DNA of 64,000 bases from Rubrobacter_D sp963840835. Lineage in GTDB: Bacteria; Actinomycetota; Rubrobacteria; Rubrobacterales; Rubrobacteraceae. The notes below the pieces were generated by a model that did no database searches, was not told the DNA's origin, and saw only the letters and a program-made list of their open reading frames with translations. Made by a program: the position numbers and the translations under genes. Location of the stretch: NCBI GenBank assembly GCA_963840835.1, contig CAWJAM010000013.1, positions 186,001-250,000 of the forward strand. Reading direction: 5' to 3'. Shown one piece after another: positions 33,342-42,332 of the stretch (positions are counted from its first letter, which is position 1; each line of letters opens with the position of its first letter).

Positions 33342-33533
33342 ATGCACGGTTTGGCCGACTACGAGTTTTTGCAGGAGCGCTACACGCGGATGCGGCGGGA
33401 GGCGGAGATGGCCCGCCTGGCGAAGATGTTGCGCGCCAACCGCAAGGCACAGCCCGACCTGGCGCGCACTCTGAGGTGGGAGCTCTCCAGGTACGCGGGG
33501 CTTCTCGGCAAGCGCCTGGGCAACAACGACTGA
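33342..33533 (+). CDS. 63-residue charged helical protein
   Basis: ATG at 33342 has AGGAGAACGAG upstream and encodes MHGLADYEFLQERYTRMRRE..., an arginine-rich, mainly helical small protein ending in GKRLGNND. It resembles in style the small protein at 49652-49873 (DYQYLMLQDRTAREQ), and the two may be distant relatives. It is in frame with the broken upstream copy 1 only because of that copy's insertion. No known family. Confidence 0.55.
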   Translation: MHGLADYEFLQERYTRMRREAEMARLAKMLRANRKAQPDLARTLRWELSRYAGLLGKRLGNND

Positions 33534-33605
33534 GGCGAGCGGAAACGAAGATGCGGGGAGAGGCGGGCAAGCCGCTCTCCCCCGACAGGGACAAGGGAGA
33601 ACGAA

Positions 33606-34186
33606 ATGTACGCGAACTACCGAACAAGTGATACAAACGATGAACGATATGCTGACCGGGATCATCAGGGATTCAAAGGAAGTCGAAACGCCGGTCTCTA
33701 TCCGGGTTGCGACACCCCTGGACGGTGAGGGGTTGCGCGGGATGTTCTCCCGCTCCTCCTCCGAGACCATCCACCGCAGGTTCCACACGCCGTTTCCCCA
33801 AGTGCCGGAGTGGATGCTGGCCCTCATGTTGAGCGCGGACCGGACCGACAGGGAATTCCTCGTCGCCGTCGCTGACGGGAAGGTCGTCGGCCACGCCATG
33901 TACGCGATGCTCGGAGGTGGCGAGGCCGAGATGGCTATCGTCATCGAAGACGGCTGGCAGTCGAGGGGCGTGGGCAAGGCGCTCCTGCGCGAGCTCGCCG
34001 CGGATGCCGGGCGCCGGGGCGTCGAGACCTTCGTGGGCTCGGTGCTTCCGGACAACCGGCCGATGCTAGGCCTGATCGGCGCCATGTTCGCCGGCTCCAA
34101 GCGCGCGTTCGACGACGGCGCATTGCTCGTCCGCATGCCGCTGCAGGCTCTGGCGGACCCACGCAGACCTCGGTCGCGCCGCATAA
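33606..34186 (+). CDS. GNAT acetyltransferase, probably frameshifted at both ends
   Basis: The central part is a clear GNAT domain: VSIRVATPLDGEGLRGMF, EFLVAVADGKVVGHAMYA and the acetyl-CoA loop EDGWQSRGVGKALLREL. The only good ribosome-binding site (GGGAG) serves ATG 33606, which is in a different frame from the domain; the in-frame ATGs at 33628 and 33640 lack one. At the other end the frame has no stop and runs into the methyltransferase gene, while a shift would give a natural end (ADLGRAA then TAA at 34184). Small 1-bp shifts near both ends are likely. The substrate is unknown. Confidence 0.65.
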
Positions 34187-34299
34187 GAGCGCGTCTGGCG
34201 ATCCCACGACCAATAAAGGAGAGACAAGGAGGAGCGAGAAGGGAAACAGACAAGCGAACGAGTCAAGGCCGCGACAGCAAAGTGAGGAGTACAGACGAA

Positions 34300-35122
34300 A
34301 TGACTACACCACAGACACCGGACCTACAGACCATCAAGGGCCGCCAGCAGAAGGCCTGGTCCTCAGGAGACTACGGCAAGGTAGGCGTCACCCTGCTCAT
34401 GATGGCAGAGCACCTGGCCGAGGCGGCAGACCTTCAGCCCGGCCACAGGGTCCTCGACGTGGCCTCCGGCAACGGCAACGCAGCCCTGGCAGCCGCCCGC
34501 CGCTTCGCGGACGTGACCGCCCTTGATTATGTTCCCATGCTGCTCGAAGAAGGAAAAAACAGGGCCGAGGCGGAAGGACTCCCGATAGACTTCGTGGAGG
34601 GCGATGCCGAAAACCTGCCCTTCGGGGACGCCTCCTTCGACGTGGCCCTCTCCACCCTCGGCGTGATGTTCGCCCCCGACCAGGAGAAGGCCGCCGGCGA
34701 ATTGCTGCGGGTGGTGCAGGCCCGGGGGCACCATCGGGATGGCCAACTGGGTGCCCGACGGCTACGTGGCTGACCTCTTCAGGACCATCGGCCGCTACAT
34801 TCCGCCTCCCGCCGGCCTCAAGCCGCCCTTCAGGTGGGGAACCGAGGAGGGACTGCGACGAGCTCCTTGGACGGCGGCATAGGCTCGCTGCAGACGAGGC
34901 GGCGCAGCTTCGTCTGGCGCTTCCGGTCGGCCCGGCACCACGTGGAGTTCATGCGCGGCTACTACGGACCCTGAACAAGGCCTTCGGCGACGCTCGACGA
35001 GGGTGGGCAGAGAGGCTCTGGAGGGAGACCTGATCTCCCTGGTCGAGCGCCACAACCGCTCGGAGAACGGAACAGCGGTGTGGCCCGCGGACTACCTGGA
35101 GGTGGTCGCCACCAGGCGTTAG
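34300..35122 (+). pseudogene. SAM-dependent methyltransferase, multiply frameshifted
   Basis: ATG 34300 with GTGAGGAG starts a class-I methyltransferase: LQPGHRVLDVASGNGNAALAAARR (motif I), VTALDYVPMLL, FVEGDAENLPFGDASFDVALSTLGVMFAPD. An extra A near 34718 breaks the frame just after ELLRVV; the true continuation (RPGGTIGMANWVPDGYVADLF) is in another frame. Further breaks lie near 34855 and 34970, before VERHNRSENGTAVWPADYLEVVATRR and the stop at 35122. Either decayed or badly sequenced. The intact form would be a UbiE/COQ5-like small-molecule methyltransferase of about 270 residues. Confidence 0.75.
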
Positions 35123-35435
35123 AGCGATCATCCTGTGGAGTCGATTCTTGACTGAAGGCGCGGTTTTCGGGGAGTTCGTGATCCCGAAAACCGCCGTAGC
35201 TCTGTGGCGTCCGTATCTCAGGGATCCGAGTTAGGGCGATCGGGCGCGAGCAAGCCACCCGCGATCGGGTGATCGCGCGTCGCGAAGGCTACCGATCCCC
35301 GCGAACAGCCGGTACAATGGGAGATCGGGAGATTCCGCCATCGGAGGAAAGGAATTGTGTCCGACCCACCGTCACGGATTACGTCTCTTTTCCCCTTAGC
35401 CGCTTGCGAGGCCTGGCCTTTCGGGAGGAGCCTCG
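35123..35435. other. Gap with hairpin and promoter, no gene
   Basis: This 313-bp stretch holds a 12-bp-stem hairpin (35160-35194), CGATCGGG twice (35237-35270 region) and a TACAAT -10 candidate at 35313-35318 that may drive the LuxR-type gene. No coding frame was recognised. Confidence 0.5.
35160..35194. terminator. 12-bp-stem hairpin after methyltransferase
   Basis: GCGGTTTTCGGG (35160-35171) pairs perfectly with CCCGAAAACCGC (35183-35194) across an 11-nt loop. No T-run follows, so it may be a weak or factor-assisted terminator. Confidence 0.45.
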
Positions 35436-37845
35436 ATGGCTGACGGGTCGAACTCGCCGCATGACGCTCCCATCCGTGTACGGGGTGGGACCGGCTCCGT
35501 CGCAGAAGCTGCCTCGGCGCGCACGCGTCCGGCCGGCAATCTGCCGCCCGCACTTACCAGTTTCGTGGGGCGCGGCAGGGAGATGGCCGAGGTAAAGAGG
35601 CTGGTCTCCGAACGGCGCCTCGTCACGCTAAGCGGCCCAGGGGGGGCGGGCAAGACGCGGCTGGCCCTGGCGGTGGCGCGGCCCCTCCTCGAGGAGTACG
35701 AGGGCGGCGTGTGGTGGGTGGAGCTCGCCGCGCTTCCTGATGGGGATCTCGTGCCGCAGGTGGTGGCGCAGACGCTGGGTGTGCGCGAGGCGCCCGGCCT
35801 TTCGCTGACCGAGGCGCTCGCAGAGCATGTGGGGTCGGAGAAGGCGCTGCTCCTGCTGGACAACTGCGAGCACCTAATAGAGGCGTGCGCCGACCTCGCC
35901 GACGCCCTGCTCGTGGCCTGCCCCGATCTGAAGATCCTGGCCACCAGCCGCGAGCCCTTGCGGGTCGCGGGCGAGACCTCCTTCATGGTGCCCTCCCTCT
36001 CCACTCCCGATCTTGGGAGCTCGCTCTCCATCGAAGAGTTGGCCGCCTGCGAGGCGGTGCGTCTCTTCGTCGAGCGCGCCGGGGAGATCGACTCGAGCTT
36101 CGCGCTGACGGAAGAGAACGCCCCCGCCGTGGCTCGGCTGTGCGACGAGCTGGACGGGATACCTTTGGCCATAGAGCTAGCGGCGGCCAGGACGAAGGTC
36201 TTGAGCGCAGACCAGATCCTCCGAGAGGCTGGAAGACCCCCTTGGTCTCCTGACCGCGGGAAGTCGCACGGCCGAGGCTCGCCATCGGACGCTCAGGGCG
36301 ACGCTGGCGTGGAGCTACGACCTCCTTAGCGAGGCCGAACGGGGGTTGTTCAGGCGGCTGTCGGTCTTCGTCGGGGGTTTCACGCTGGAGGCGGTCGAGG
36401 CGGTCGGGGCGGAGGGGCGGGTTTCGAGCCCGCCCGTACTGGACCTGCTCTCGGGTCTGATGGACAAGTCGCTCGTGGTAGCCGGGGCGGAAGCGGATGG
36501 CGCATTGCGCTACGGGATGCTGGAGCCGGTCAGGCAGTACGCCCTGGAACGCCTCGTTGAGGCCGGCGCCGAAGCGGAGGTCCGCAGGCTGCACGCGGCG
36601 TTCTACCTGGCCCTCGCCGAGAGGGCCGAGCCCGAGCTGTTGGGAGCGGATCAGGTAGAGTGGCTCGAACGGCTCAGGACCGAAATCGGCAACCTCAGGG
36701 GCACGATCTCGTGGTCGCTGGAGCCTGGCGGTGGTGAGGACGAGCGCGCCGGGTTGGGGCTGCGGCTGGTAGCGGTGTCGTGGCGCTTCTGGGACGTCGA
36801 GGGTTTCCGGGAGGGCAAACGGTGGCTGCGGGCGGCGCTGGAGCGAGACCCCGGAGGGTTCCCCGCCGTGAGAGCAAGGGCGCTCGTTGGGCTCGGTTGG
36901 ATCCTGAACTTCCAGGGGGACTACGGACCGGCAGTAGCGGCCCTCGAAGAGGCCGTGGCCCTTTACGGGGAGCTCGGGGAGGAGCTCGGACGCCGCGCTC
37001 GCCCTCAGCAACCTCGGTTCCGCCGTGATACGCGGGGGCTTCGAAGAGCGACTGCGGGCCTTCGTCGAAGAGGGCGAGGCGTTGATGGGGGGGACCTGGA
37101 GGGCCACGCCCGCGCTGACCTGCGCATGCTCCTGGCTTGCGCCGCGACGGCGGAGGGCGACCACGACTCGGCGGCCTCCCAGCTAGAAGAGAGCCTGGCC
37201 CTCTCCCGCGAGCTGGGCGACCACTGGAACACAGCCTTTTCCCTCTACATCCTGGGCATGATCGAACTGCAGCGGGGCGACCTCGAGCGAGGAGAGGCGC
37301 TGATCGAAGAATGCGTCCCGATAGGTCGAGAGCTGGAATACAGTTTCCACTTGGCCCACGTCCTATTGGGACTGGGCCTGGTAGCCGCCCTGCGGGGGAG
37401 GCCGGCCCGGGCGGCGAGGCTGTGGGGGGCCGCCGAGCCCCTTAGGGAGCGGTTGGGTCTGGCCCTCTCCCACTTCGAGCTCGTCACCTTCGGCTACGAG
37501 CGAGACCTGGCTGCCGTACGCTCCGCGCTCTCCGAATCGACCTTCGACGCGGCCTGGGCCGAGGGACGGGCCATGTCCCCCGAGCAAGCCTTTGAGTACG
37601 CGCTAGGCGAACCGCCCCACGAAGAAAACACCCATCCCCTCACCCGGCGGGAAATGGAGGTCCTGCGGTTCGTCGCCGACGGAATGAGCAACCAGGACAT
37701 CGCCACGACCCTCGTCCTCAGCGGGCACACCGTCCACCGCCACGTGGCCAACGTCCTGGGCAAGCTGGGGGTCTCATCGCGCGCCGCCGCGGTCGCCGAG
37801 GCGGTCCAGGCTCGACCTCCTCTGAGTCTGCTCTTCACTCGATAG
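35436..37845 (+). pseudogene. NB-ARC/LuxR transcriptional regulator, frameshifted
   Basis: One gene of about 800 residues: P-loop ATPase (LSGPGGAGKTRLALAVA, LLLLDNCEHL, ILATSREPL, GIPLAIELAAAR), a TPR-like middle and a C-terminal LuxR helix-turn-helix (LTRREMEVLRFVADGMSNQDIATTLVLSGHTVHRHVANVLGKLGV, split here only in prose). An extra C near 36220 shifts the frame; after it the sequence continues as LEDPLGLLTAGSRTAEARHRTLRATLAWSYDLL. A further pair of opposite shifts (about 36988 and 37087, the latter in a seven-G run) scrambles some 35 residues. The start has GGAGGAG upstream. Targets unknown. Confidence 0.8.
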
Positions 37846-38197
37846 CCTGAACTCCCTATGGCCCGTACGGGCCATCTTCTTTCGTGCCACGAACATGGCC
37901 CGGACAGGCGAAGCCGTGCCTCCCCTCGCCCGCTTGAATGGAGCGTGCAAGGTAAGCCCGGATACGAGAGAGGAGAGAGGGCGATGGAGCAGCAGCAGAA
38001 GATGGTGAGGATCTCCGTTGAGGTCAGGAGCGGCACGGCCCGCTTCCGGGTAGGCGTGCAGGCCCCAAGCATCAGGGAGGCGCTCGGCGTGGTAGGAGGC
38101 CGGTACCCGCGGGGCGTGGTCGGGGTCGCTTTCCCCATAGAGCCCGAGGAGTTTTTCGTCCACGAGCAGACCCACAAGGAGGCCGCCTGAGAGGACC
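37816..38197 (+). repeat. 380-bp module, copy 2 (probable parent)
   Basis: Nearly identical to 32888-33267. Here the module begins inside the last codons of the LuxR-type gene (PPLSLLFT), includes palindrome ATGGCCCGTACGGGCCAT (37858-37875) and carries the intact small gene. Confidence 0.8.
37984..38190 (+). CDS. MEQQQKM small protein, copy 2, intact
   Basis: A 68-residue protein starting at ATG 37984 behind AGGAGAGAGGGCG. Sequence: a basic, strand-rich first half (MVRISVEVRSGTARFRVGVQ), a central PSIREALGVVGGRYPRG, then an acidic VAFPIEPEEFFVHEQTHKEAA. No known family. It follows the LuxR-type gene after the palindrome and precedes the ParB-like gene by 33 bp. A second, frameshifted copy lies 4.9 kb upstream. 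Confidence 0.65.
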   Translation: MEQQQKMVRISVEVRSGTARFRVGVQAPSIREALGVVGGRYPRGVVGVAFPIEPEEFFVHEQTHKEAA

Positions 38198-38223
38198 TGA
38201 GAAAGGAGACTGAGGAACGAATC

Positions 38224-38751
38224 ATGATCAGGTACACGAACATAGAAGAGCAACTGGACTACGATTTCACCAGCGCCCGCCGCAGGGCGTTTGTTCGCCG
38301 CATGCAAGCCCGAATCTTCGGCGATCCGGCATCCACCCGCATGCGCTCGTTCGAGGACGTCAGCAACGAATTCCGCGCGTTCAACAGGGTTCGCCTCGGA
38401 ACGCGGGTGGTGGCCGTGGAGAAGATAGTTGGCAGCGTGGGGCGTTCCAGGGACTTCGACCGGACCTTCCTGCCGACCCATGGCAGCCTTCAGACGAAGT
38501 GGAAGCGCGTAGACCGCGCCTACCACAGGGGTCAGGAGTTGCCACCCGTAGTTCTCTTCAAGCTGGGCGGAGCCTACTTCGTGGAGGACGGCAACCACCG
38601 CGTAAGCGTGGCGCGCTACCAGGGCGTCGAGTGGATAGATGCCGACGTAACGATTCTGCACGGCAGTGTGTCCGCGGCTCCGGTCCAGAAGTCTGGCACG
38701 CAACAGATGAAAAAAGAACGGGCGGTGGCTCCGCAGCCCGTCGCGGCGTGA
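38224..38751 (+). CDS. ParB/sulfiredoxin-fold-like protein
   Basis: A 175-residue protein. Residues about 105-145 carry the ParB-like box: PPVVLFKLGGAYFVEDGNHRVSVARYQGVEWIDADV, with DGNHR at 122-126. The first 100 residues are basic and helical (TSARRRAFVRRMQARIFG). The box is shared by ParB CTPases/nucleases and sulfiredoxin. With no helix-turn-helix domain visible this is not a canonical partition protein. GGAGACTGAGGAACG lies upstream. The function is not assigned. Confidence 0.7.
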   Translation: MIRYTNIEEQLDYDFTSARRRAFVRRMQARIFGDPASTRMRSFEDVSNEFRAFNRVRLGTRVVAVEKIVGSVGRSRDFDRTFLPTHGSLQTKWKRVDRAYHRGQELPPVVLFKLGGAYFVEDGNHRVSVARYQGVEWIDADVTILHGSVSAAPVQKSGTQQMKKERAVAPQPVAA

Positions 38752-38804
38752 GTGCCCGTCCAGGGTCAAGACTAGATCTCCTAGAGAAGAAAGGAACAAA
38801 GCAG

Positions 38805-39977
38805 ATGATCACTTCCACACCAAACAGAGCAACTATAGGCAGTGTACTGGCGCTCGCCTTCCTGCTGGCGGCAATCGCGTCCCTTATGCTGGCGGCAGAG
38901 CCTTCTTACGCCTCGACCACTTATTACGTCAACTCCACCGCCGACCACGCCGACCCCATCCGCGGCGACGGGTGCGACACGGGCTACACGGTGACGAGGC
39001 CCGGGGGTGGGCAGGAGGCGGAATGCACACTGAGGGCGGCCATCAGTGAGGCCAACCACACGGACACCAGCCCCGGAGCCGACACCATAAACTTCGCGAT
39101 CCCCGGAAGCGACGTGAAGACCATCGCCCCGGAGACCGCCTTGCCGGCCATCACCGAGGCGGTGAGCATAAACGGCTACACCCAGCCTGGAGCCTCTCCC
39201 AACACCAAGGCTGTGGGCAGCGACGCGGTCTTGAAGATAGAGCTCAACGCGGCCGGCGTGCCGGACGGGGACGGGCTCTTCATCGCCGCGTCGAACAGCA
39301 CCGTCAGAGGACTCGTCATCAACCGTGCGCGCAACTCGGGGATACTTATCGGTCCCGGCACCACGGGCAACAAGGTAGTGGGCAACTTTATAGGGACCGA
39401 CGCCACGGGCACCCAGAAGCTCGGCAACAACTACGGTATTCACGTCTACGACGGATCGAACAACACCATCGGGGGTACGAGGGCTGGCGAGCGCAACGTC
39501 ATCTCCGGCAACGAGCGCATCGGCGTCGTAGTCTACGGCGGAGGCGCCACGGGCAACCGCATCCTCTCCAACTCCATCTTCTCAAACGGTCTGCTCGGCA
39601 TAGACCTGAAAGATGATGGCCCCACCGCCAACGACACAGGCGACACGGACACCGGCCCCAACGGCCTGCAGAACAAGCCCGTCCTCTCCTCCGCCAAGAA
39701 GGGCGCCACGGGCACCACCACCGTCAAGGGTAACCTCAACAGCACCCCGGGCAAGACCTTCCAACTGCAGTTCTACTCCAACCCCGAAGGCACCGACGAG
39801 GGCAAGACGCTGCTGGGCTCCAAGTCCGTCACCACTGACGGTACGGGCAACGTCACGTTGACCTTCTCGACGACGAAGGCGATCCGGCTGGGGCAGAACA
39901 TAACTGCCACCGCGACCAACGCTTCCACCGGCGACACCTCGGAGTTCTCCGCGCCCAGGAAGGTAGTGGCGCAGTAG
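38805..39977 (+). CDS. Secreted CSLREA-domain beta-helix protein
   Basis: A 390-residue exported protein. Signal peptide about 1-36 (SVLALAFLLAAIASLMLAAEPSYAS). A CSLREA-type domain follows: TTYYVNSTADHADP, GDGCDT, AECTLRAAISEANHT. The middle is a right-handed parallel beta-helix with Asn/Gly repeats (NKVVGNFIGTDATGTQKLGNN, NNTIGGTRAGERNVISGN). The C-terminus is a beta-sandwich ending SEFSAPRKVV. ATG 38805 was chosen over upstream frames because AAGGAAC and the signal peptide start here. Surface or extracellular location; ligand or glycan target unknown. Confidence 0.8.
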   Translation: MITSTPNRATIGSVLALAFLLAAIASLMLAAEPSYASTTYYVNSTADHADPIRGDGCDTGYTVTRPGGGQEAECTLRAAISEANHTDTSPGADTINFAIPGSDVKTIAPETALPAITEAVSINGYTQPGASPNTKAVGSDAVLKIELNAAGVPDGDGLFIAASNSTVRGLVINRARNSGILIGPGTTGNKVVGNFIGTDATGTQKLGNNYGIHVYDGSNNTIGGTRAGERNVISGNERIGVVVYGGGATGNRILSNSIFSNGLLGIDLKDDGPTANDTGDTDTGPNGLQNKPVLSSAKKGATGTTTVKGNLNSTPGKTFQLQFYSNPEGTDEGKTLLGSKSVTTDGTGNVTLTFSTTKAIRLGQNITATATNASTGDTSEFSAPRKVVAQ

Positions 39978-40026
39978 AGAGCGAACTCCTAACGACGCCG
40001 TGAGGTTCGGGTGCGGCGGTTCGTGT

Positions 40027-40050
40027 GGGGACGTTTGGCGAAACGTCCCC
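40027..40050 (+). terminator. Terminator of the CSLREA gene
   Basis: GGGGACGTTT-GGCG-AAACGTCCCC: a perfect 10-bp stem with a 4-nt loop, followed by GCATTTG, 50 bp after the stop codon. Confidence 0.65.
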
Positions 40051-40073
40051 GCATTTGTCCGAGGTTTGTTCGA

Positions 40074-40111
40074 TGCGACACGTTGCCAGGGCGTTCTTTG
40101 CGACACGTTGC
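40074..40111. repeat. 13-bp direct repeat TGCGACACGTTGC
   Basis: Two exact copies of TGCGACACGTTGC at 40074-40086 and 40099-40111, 25 bp apart start to start, in a gap between convergent genes. Purpose unknown. Confidence 0.55.
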
Positions 40112-40144
40112 GGGAGCCGTTCACGAAACGCCCCATCCGCCTGG

Positions 40145-40177
40145 CCCTACCTGTTGCCTGTAGCCTGAAACCTACTT
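40145..40177. repeat. Heptad repeat, CAGGC theme (minus orientation)
   Basis: Read on the minus strand: GTAGGT TTCAGGC TACAGGC AACAGG. The repeat overlaps and supplies the TAG stop (40172-40174) of the PCP_red-like gene. Confidence 0.7.
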
Positions 40178-40360
40178 GAACCGGTATTGACGGTACATGC
40201 TGGCGCTTTCGTCTACATCTGCTTCGGTGACGTGGGTGCGGCCTCGGGAGGCCACGCGGTCTTCGATGCGCTTGCGGATGAAACGGCGCATCAGAAACGG
40301 GCTGCGCTTTATCCTGCGGTCGGCTTCGGGATCCCAGGTGATCTCTTTGGGCTGCGCCAC
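40172..40360 (-). CDS. Stand-alone PCP_red-like small protein
   Basis: A 62-residue protein with the pattern of the C-terminal domain of protochlorophyllide reductase 57-kDa subunits: ITWDPEADRRIKRSPFLMRRFIRKRIEDRVASRGRTHVTEADV (given here as a reading aid; key parts W-x2-EA, PFLMRRFIRKRIE, VTEADV). GTG at 40360 with AGAGGAGATC is the start. Free-standing versions occur in non-photosynthetic bacteria, where the role is unknown. No chlorophyll genes are nearby. Confidence 0.6.
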   Translation of the reverse strand: MAQPKEITWDPEADRRIKRSPFLMRRFIRKRIEDRVASRGRTHVTEADVDESASMYRQYRFK

Positions 40361-40391
40361 GTGCGATCTCCTCTGGTAGGTTGCAGCAGGA

Positions 40392-41258
40392 TTATACCTT
40401 CGCCGCCCGGTAGACTGTCGCCATGTCCTCTTCGCCGTGGCCGGCCTCAATGGCCTCGTCGAAGCGGCCCGCGACGGCTTCGGCTACGGGCATCTGGAGG
40501 TCGTGGGCTTCGGCGCTACCGAGGACGAGGCCGGCGTCCTTGCGGGCGAGTCGGGCGGAGAAGCTGGTCGGGAAGTCCTCCTCGATCATCATGTTTCCCT
40601 TGAGCTGGGCGTACGGGAGACCAAGCGGGCCGCCTTCTATGGTTTCCAGGAACTTGGACGGATCGACGCCGATGGTCTTCGAGAACGCGACGGTCTCGGC
40701 TAGCACCCCGAGGAGGCCGACGATCCAGTTGTTCACCACAAGCTTGAGGCGGCTCCCGGCACCGGCCTCGCCGATCCACACGGTCTTGCTCCCGACGGCA
40801 TCGAAGATCGGCTCGCTCCGCTCCCTTACCTCCTCGGGACCCGAGGCGAGCACCACGAGCTGGCCCTGCTCCGCAGGCTGCTTCGTTCCGAGGACCGGCG
40901 CGTCGACGTAGGGTACACCGGACTCCCTGGCCATCTCAGAGAGCCGAGCGTTGCCCTCCTCCCCCACCGTGCTCATCTGCAGCCACACGCCGCCTTCGGC
41001 CAGGCCGGAGAGGACGTCTCCTCCGACGGCCTCCTCTATGGCGTCGGTGTCCGAGAGCATGGTAAGCAGGAAATCCGCGCCCCGCGCGGCGTCGGCCGGG
41101 CTATCGGCGACCTCGGCGCCGTCTTCCGCAAGCGGCTCCGCCTTCGCGCGCGAGCGGTTCCAGGCGCGCACCTCCATTCCGTCGGAGAGGAGGTTGCGCG
41201 CCATCGCGTAGCCCATGATCCCGGTCCCAAGAACCGCCACCTTCGTGCTGTCAGCCAT
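40392..41258 (-). CDS. Beta-hydroxyacid (3-hydroxyisobutyrate-type) dehydrogenase
   Basis: A 288-residue NAD(P)-dependent oxidoreductase. The Rossmann motif is VLGTGIMGYAMARNL (residues about 9-23), the substrate-binding segment is PYVDAPVLGTKQPAEQGQLVVLASG and the catalytic Lys is in GSRLKLVVNNWIVG. It could reduce or oxidise 3-hydroxyisobutyrate, tartronate semialdehyde or related acids; the family alone does not decide. It is transcribed away from the exporter genes to its right and is probably monocistronic. Confidence 0.87.
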   Translation of the reverse strand: MADSTKVAVLGTGIMGYAMARNLLSDGMEVRAWNRSRAKAEPLAEDGAEVADSPADAARGADFLLTMLSDTDAIEEAVGGDVLSGLAEGGVWLQMSTVGEEGNARLSEMARESGVPYVDAPVLGTKQPAEQGQLVVLASGPEEVRERSEPIFDAVGSKTVWIGEAGAGSRLKLVVNNWIVGLLGVLAETVAFSKTIGVDPSKFLETIEGGPLGLPYAQLKGNMMIEEDFPTSFSARLARKDAGLVLGSAEAHDLQMPVAEAVAGRFDEAIEAGHGEEDMATVYRAAKV

Positions 41259-41354
41259 CCGTCCTCCTGTTCATTGATCGTCCATATCTACCATACCCCA
41301 CCACGGCGCCAACACGGGGTGATGCGCCCCACACCCGGCCCGCAAGGGGAACGC

Positions 41355-41360
41355 TACAAT
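41355..41360 (+). promoter_or_regulatory. -10 box of ABC-2 exporter operon
   Basis: TACAAT ending 9 nt before ATG 41370. There is no ribosome-binding site, so a leaderless or very short-leader mRNA is likely. A clear -35 box is not seen. Confidence 0.4.
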
Positions 41361-41369
41361 GCTCCTAGC

Positions 41370-42332
41370 ATGATTTCCAACACCGAGAATGCCGCGCCAG
41401 CTTTGGAAGCGAAGAACATAGGCCGCCTGTACAAGAGCAGCGGGCGCGGGGTCTCTGATGTGAGCCTCTCCGTCGCCCCGGGCGAGGTCTTCGGCCTGAT
41501 GGGGCCCAACGGCTCGGGCAAGAGCACGCTGCTGCGCATACTCTCTACGGCCATCGCGCCCGACTCGGGTACTTTCCGCGTGGGCGGGATCGACGGCTTG
41601 AATGAGAAGCGGAAGGTCCGCGCCCGCATGGGGTTGATGGTAGATCGCCCGACGCACTACGGCGACCTCACAGGCAGCGCGAACGCTTACTTCTTCGCCC
41701 GCGCCTACGGGATGGATGAGGCCAAGGCCGAGGGCGCGATTGCCGAGCTGTTCGACTACTTCGACCTGACGGAGTACGCGGACGACAAGGTCAAGACGTA
41801 CTCGTACGGGATGGGCAAGAAGCTAGCCCTGATCGAGGCGCTGGCGCACGGGCCGGAGTTGCTGCTCTTGGACGAGCCCTCTCTGGGTCTCGACTACACC
41901 TCGCAGCTCGCTTACCAGCGGAGGATCAGGGCCCTCGCAGACGATGGCGTCGCCGTCCTGCTCGCGAGCAACCAGGTCGACGAGGTCGAGTCCTTGTGCG
42001 ATCGGGCCGCTTTCCTGCACCGCGGCAAACTGGTCGCCGGGGGAACGCCGGAAGAGCTGATCTCCTCTATGGAAGGCGTGAGACGCATAGTGGCTAGACT
42101 GCGCAACCCGGTTGAGTACGGTCCCATTAGCGAGATCGATGGCATCCAGCGCATCGTTCCGGAAGGAAGGGATCTTGTCTTCCACTGCGACGAGCGTCCT
42201 GGCATGGTCGCCGACGTCGTGGCCGGCATCGTTCGCGCGGGCGGGGACATCGTGAGCCTTTCGGTTGAGAGGCCGAATCTGGAGGACGTGTTCGTAAAGC
42301 TTACGGGGGAGGCGCTGCGGGATGAGGTTTGA
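41370..42332 (+). CDS. ABC exporter ATPase
   Basis: A 320-residue ATP-binding subunit. Walker A is GPNGSGKSTLLR, the signature is YSYGMGKKLALIEAL (a degenerate LSGGQ), Walker B is LLLLDEPSLGLD and the switch region is LLASNQVDEVESLCD. The C-terminal regulatory part ends NLEDVFVKLTGEALRDE. It overlaps the permease gene by 11 bp. ATG 41370 was preferred to an in-frame ATG at 41274 because TACAAT lies just before it. The cargo (drug, fluoroquinolone-like or other) is unknown. Confidence 0.88.
   Translation: MISNTENAAPALEAKNIGRLYKSSGRGVSDVSLSVAPGEVFGLMGPNGSGKSTLLRILSTAIAPDSGTFRVGGIDGLNEKRKVRARMGLMVDRPTHYGDLTGSANAYFFARAYGMDEAKAEGAIAELFDYFDLTEYADDKVKTYSYGMGKKLALIEALAHGPELLLLDEPSLGLDYTSQLAYQRRIRALADDGVAVLLASNQVDEVESLCDRAAFLHRGKLVAGGTPEELISSMEGVRRIVARLRNPVEYGPISEIDGIQRIVPEGRDLVFHCDERPGMVADVVAGIVRAGGDIVSLSVERPNLEDVFVKLTGEALRDEV

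Noticed and set aside
33628..34773. A genuine GNAT-methyltransferase fusion protein
   Set aside because: A ribosome-binding site and ATG start the methyltransferase anew at 34300, a natural stop for GNAT exists one frame away at 34184, and neighbouring genes show the same kind of 1-bp shifts.
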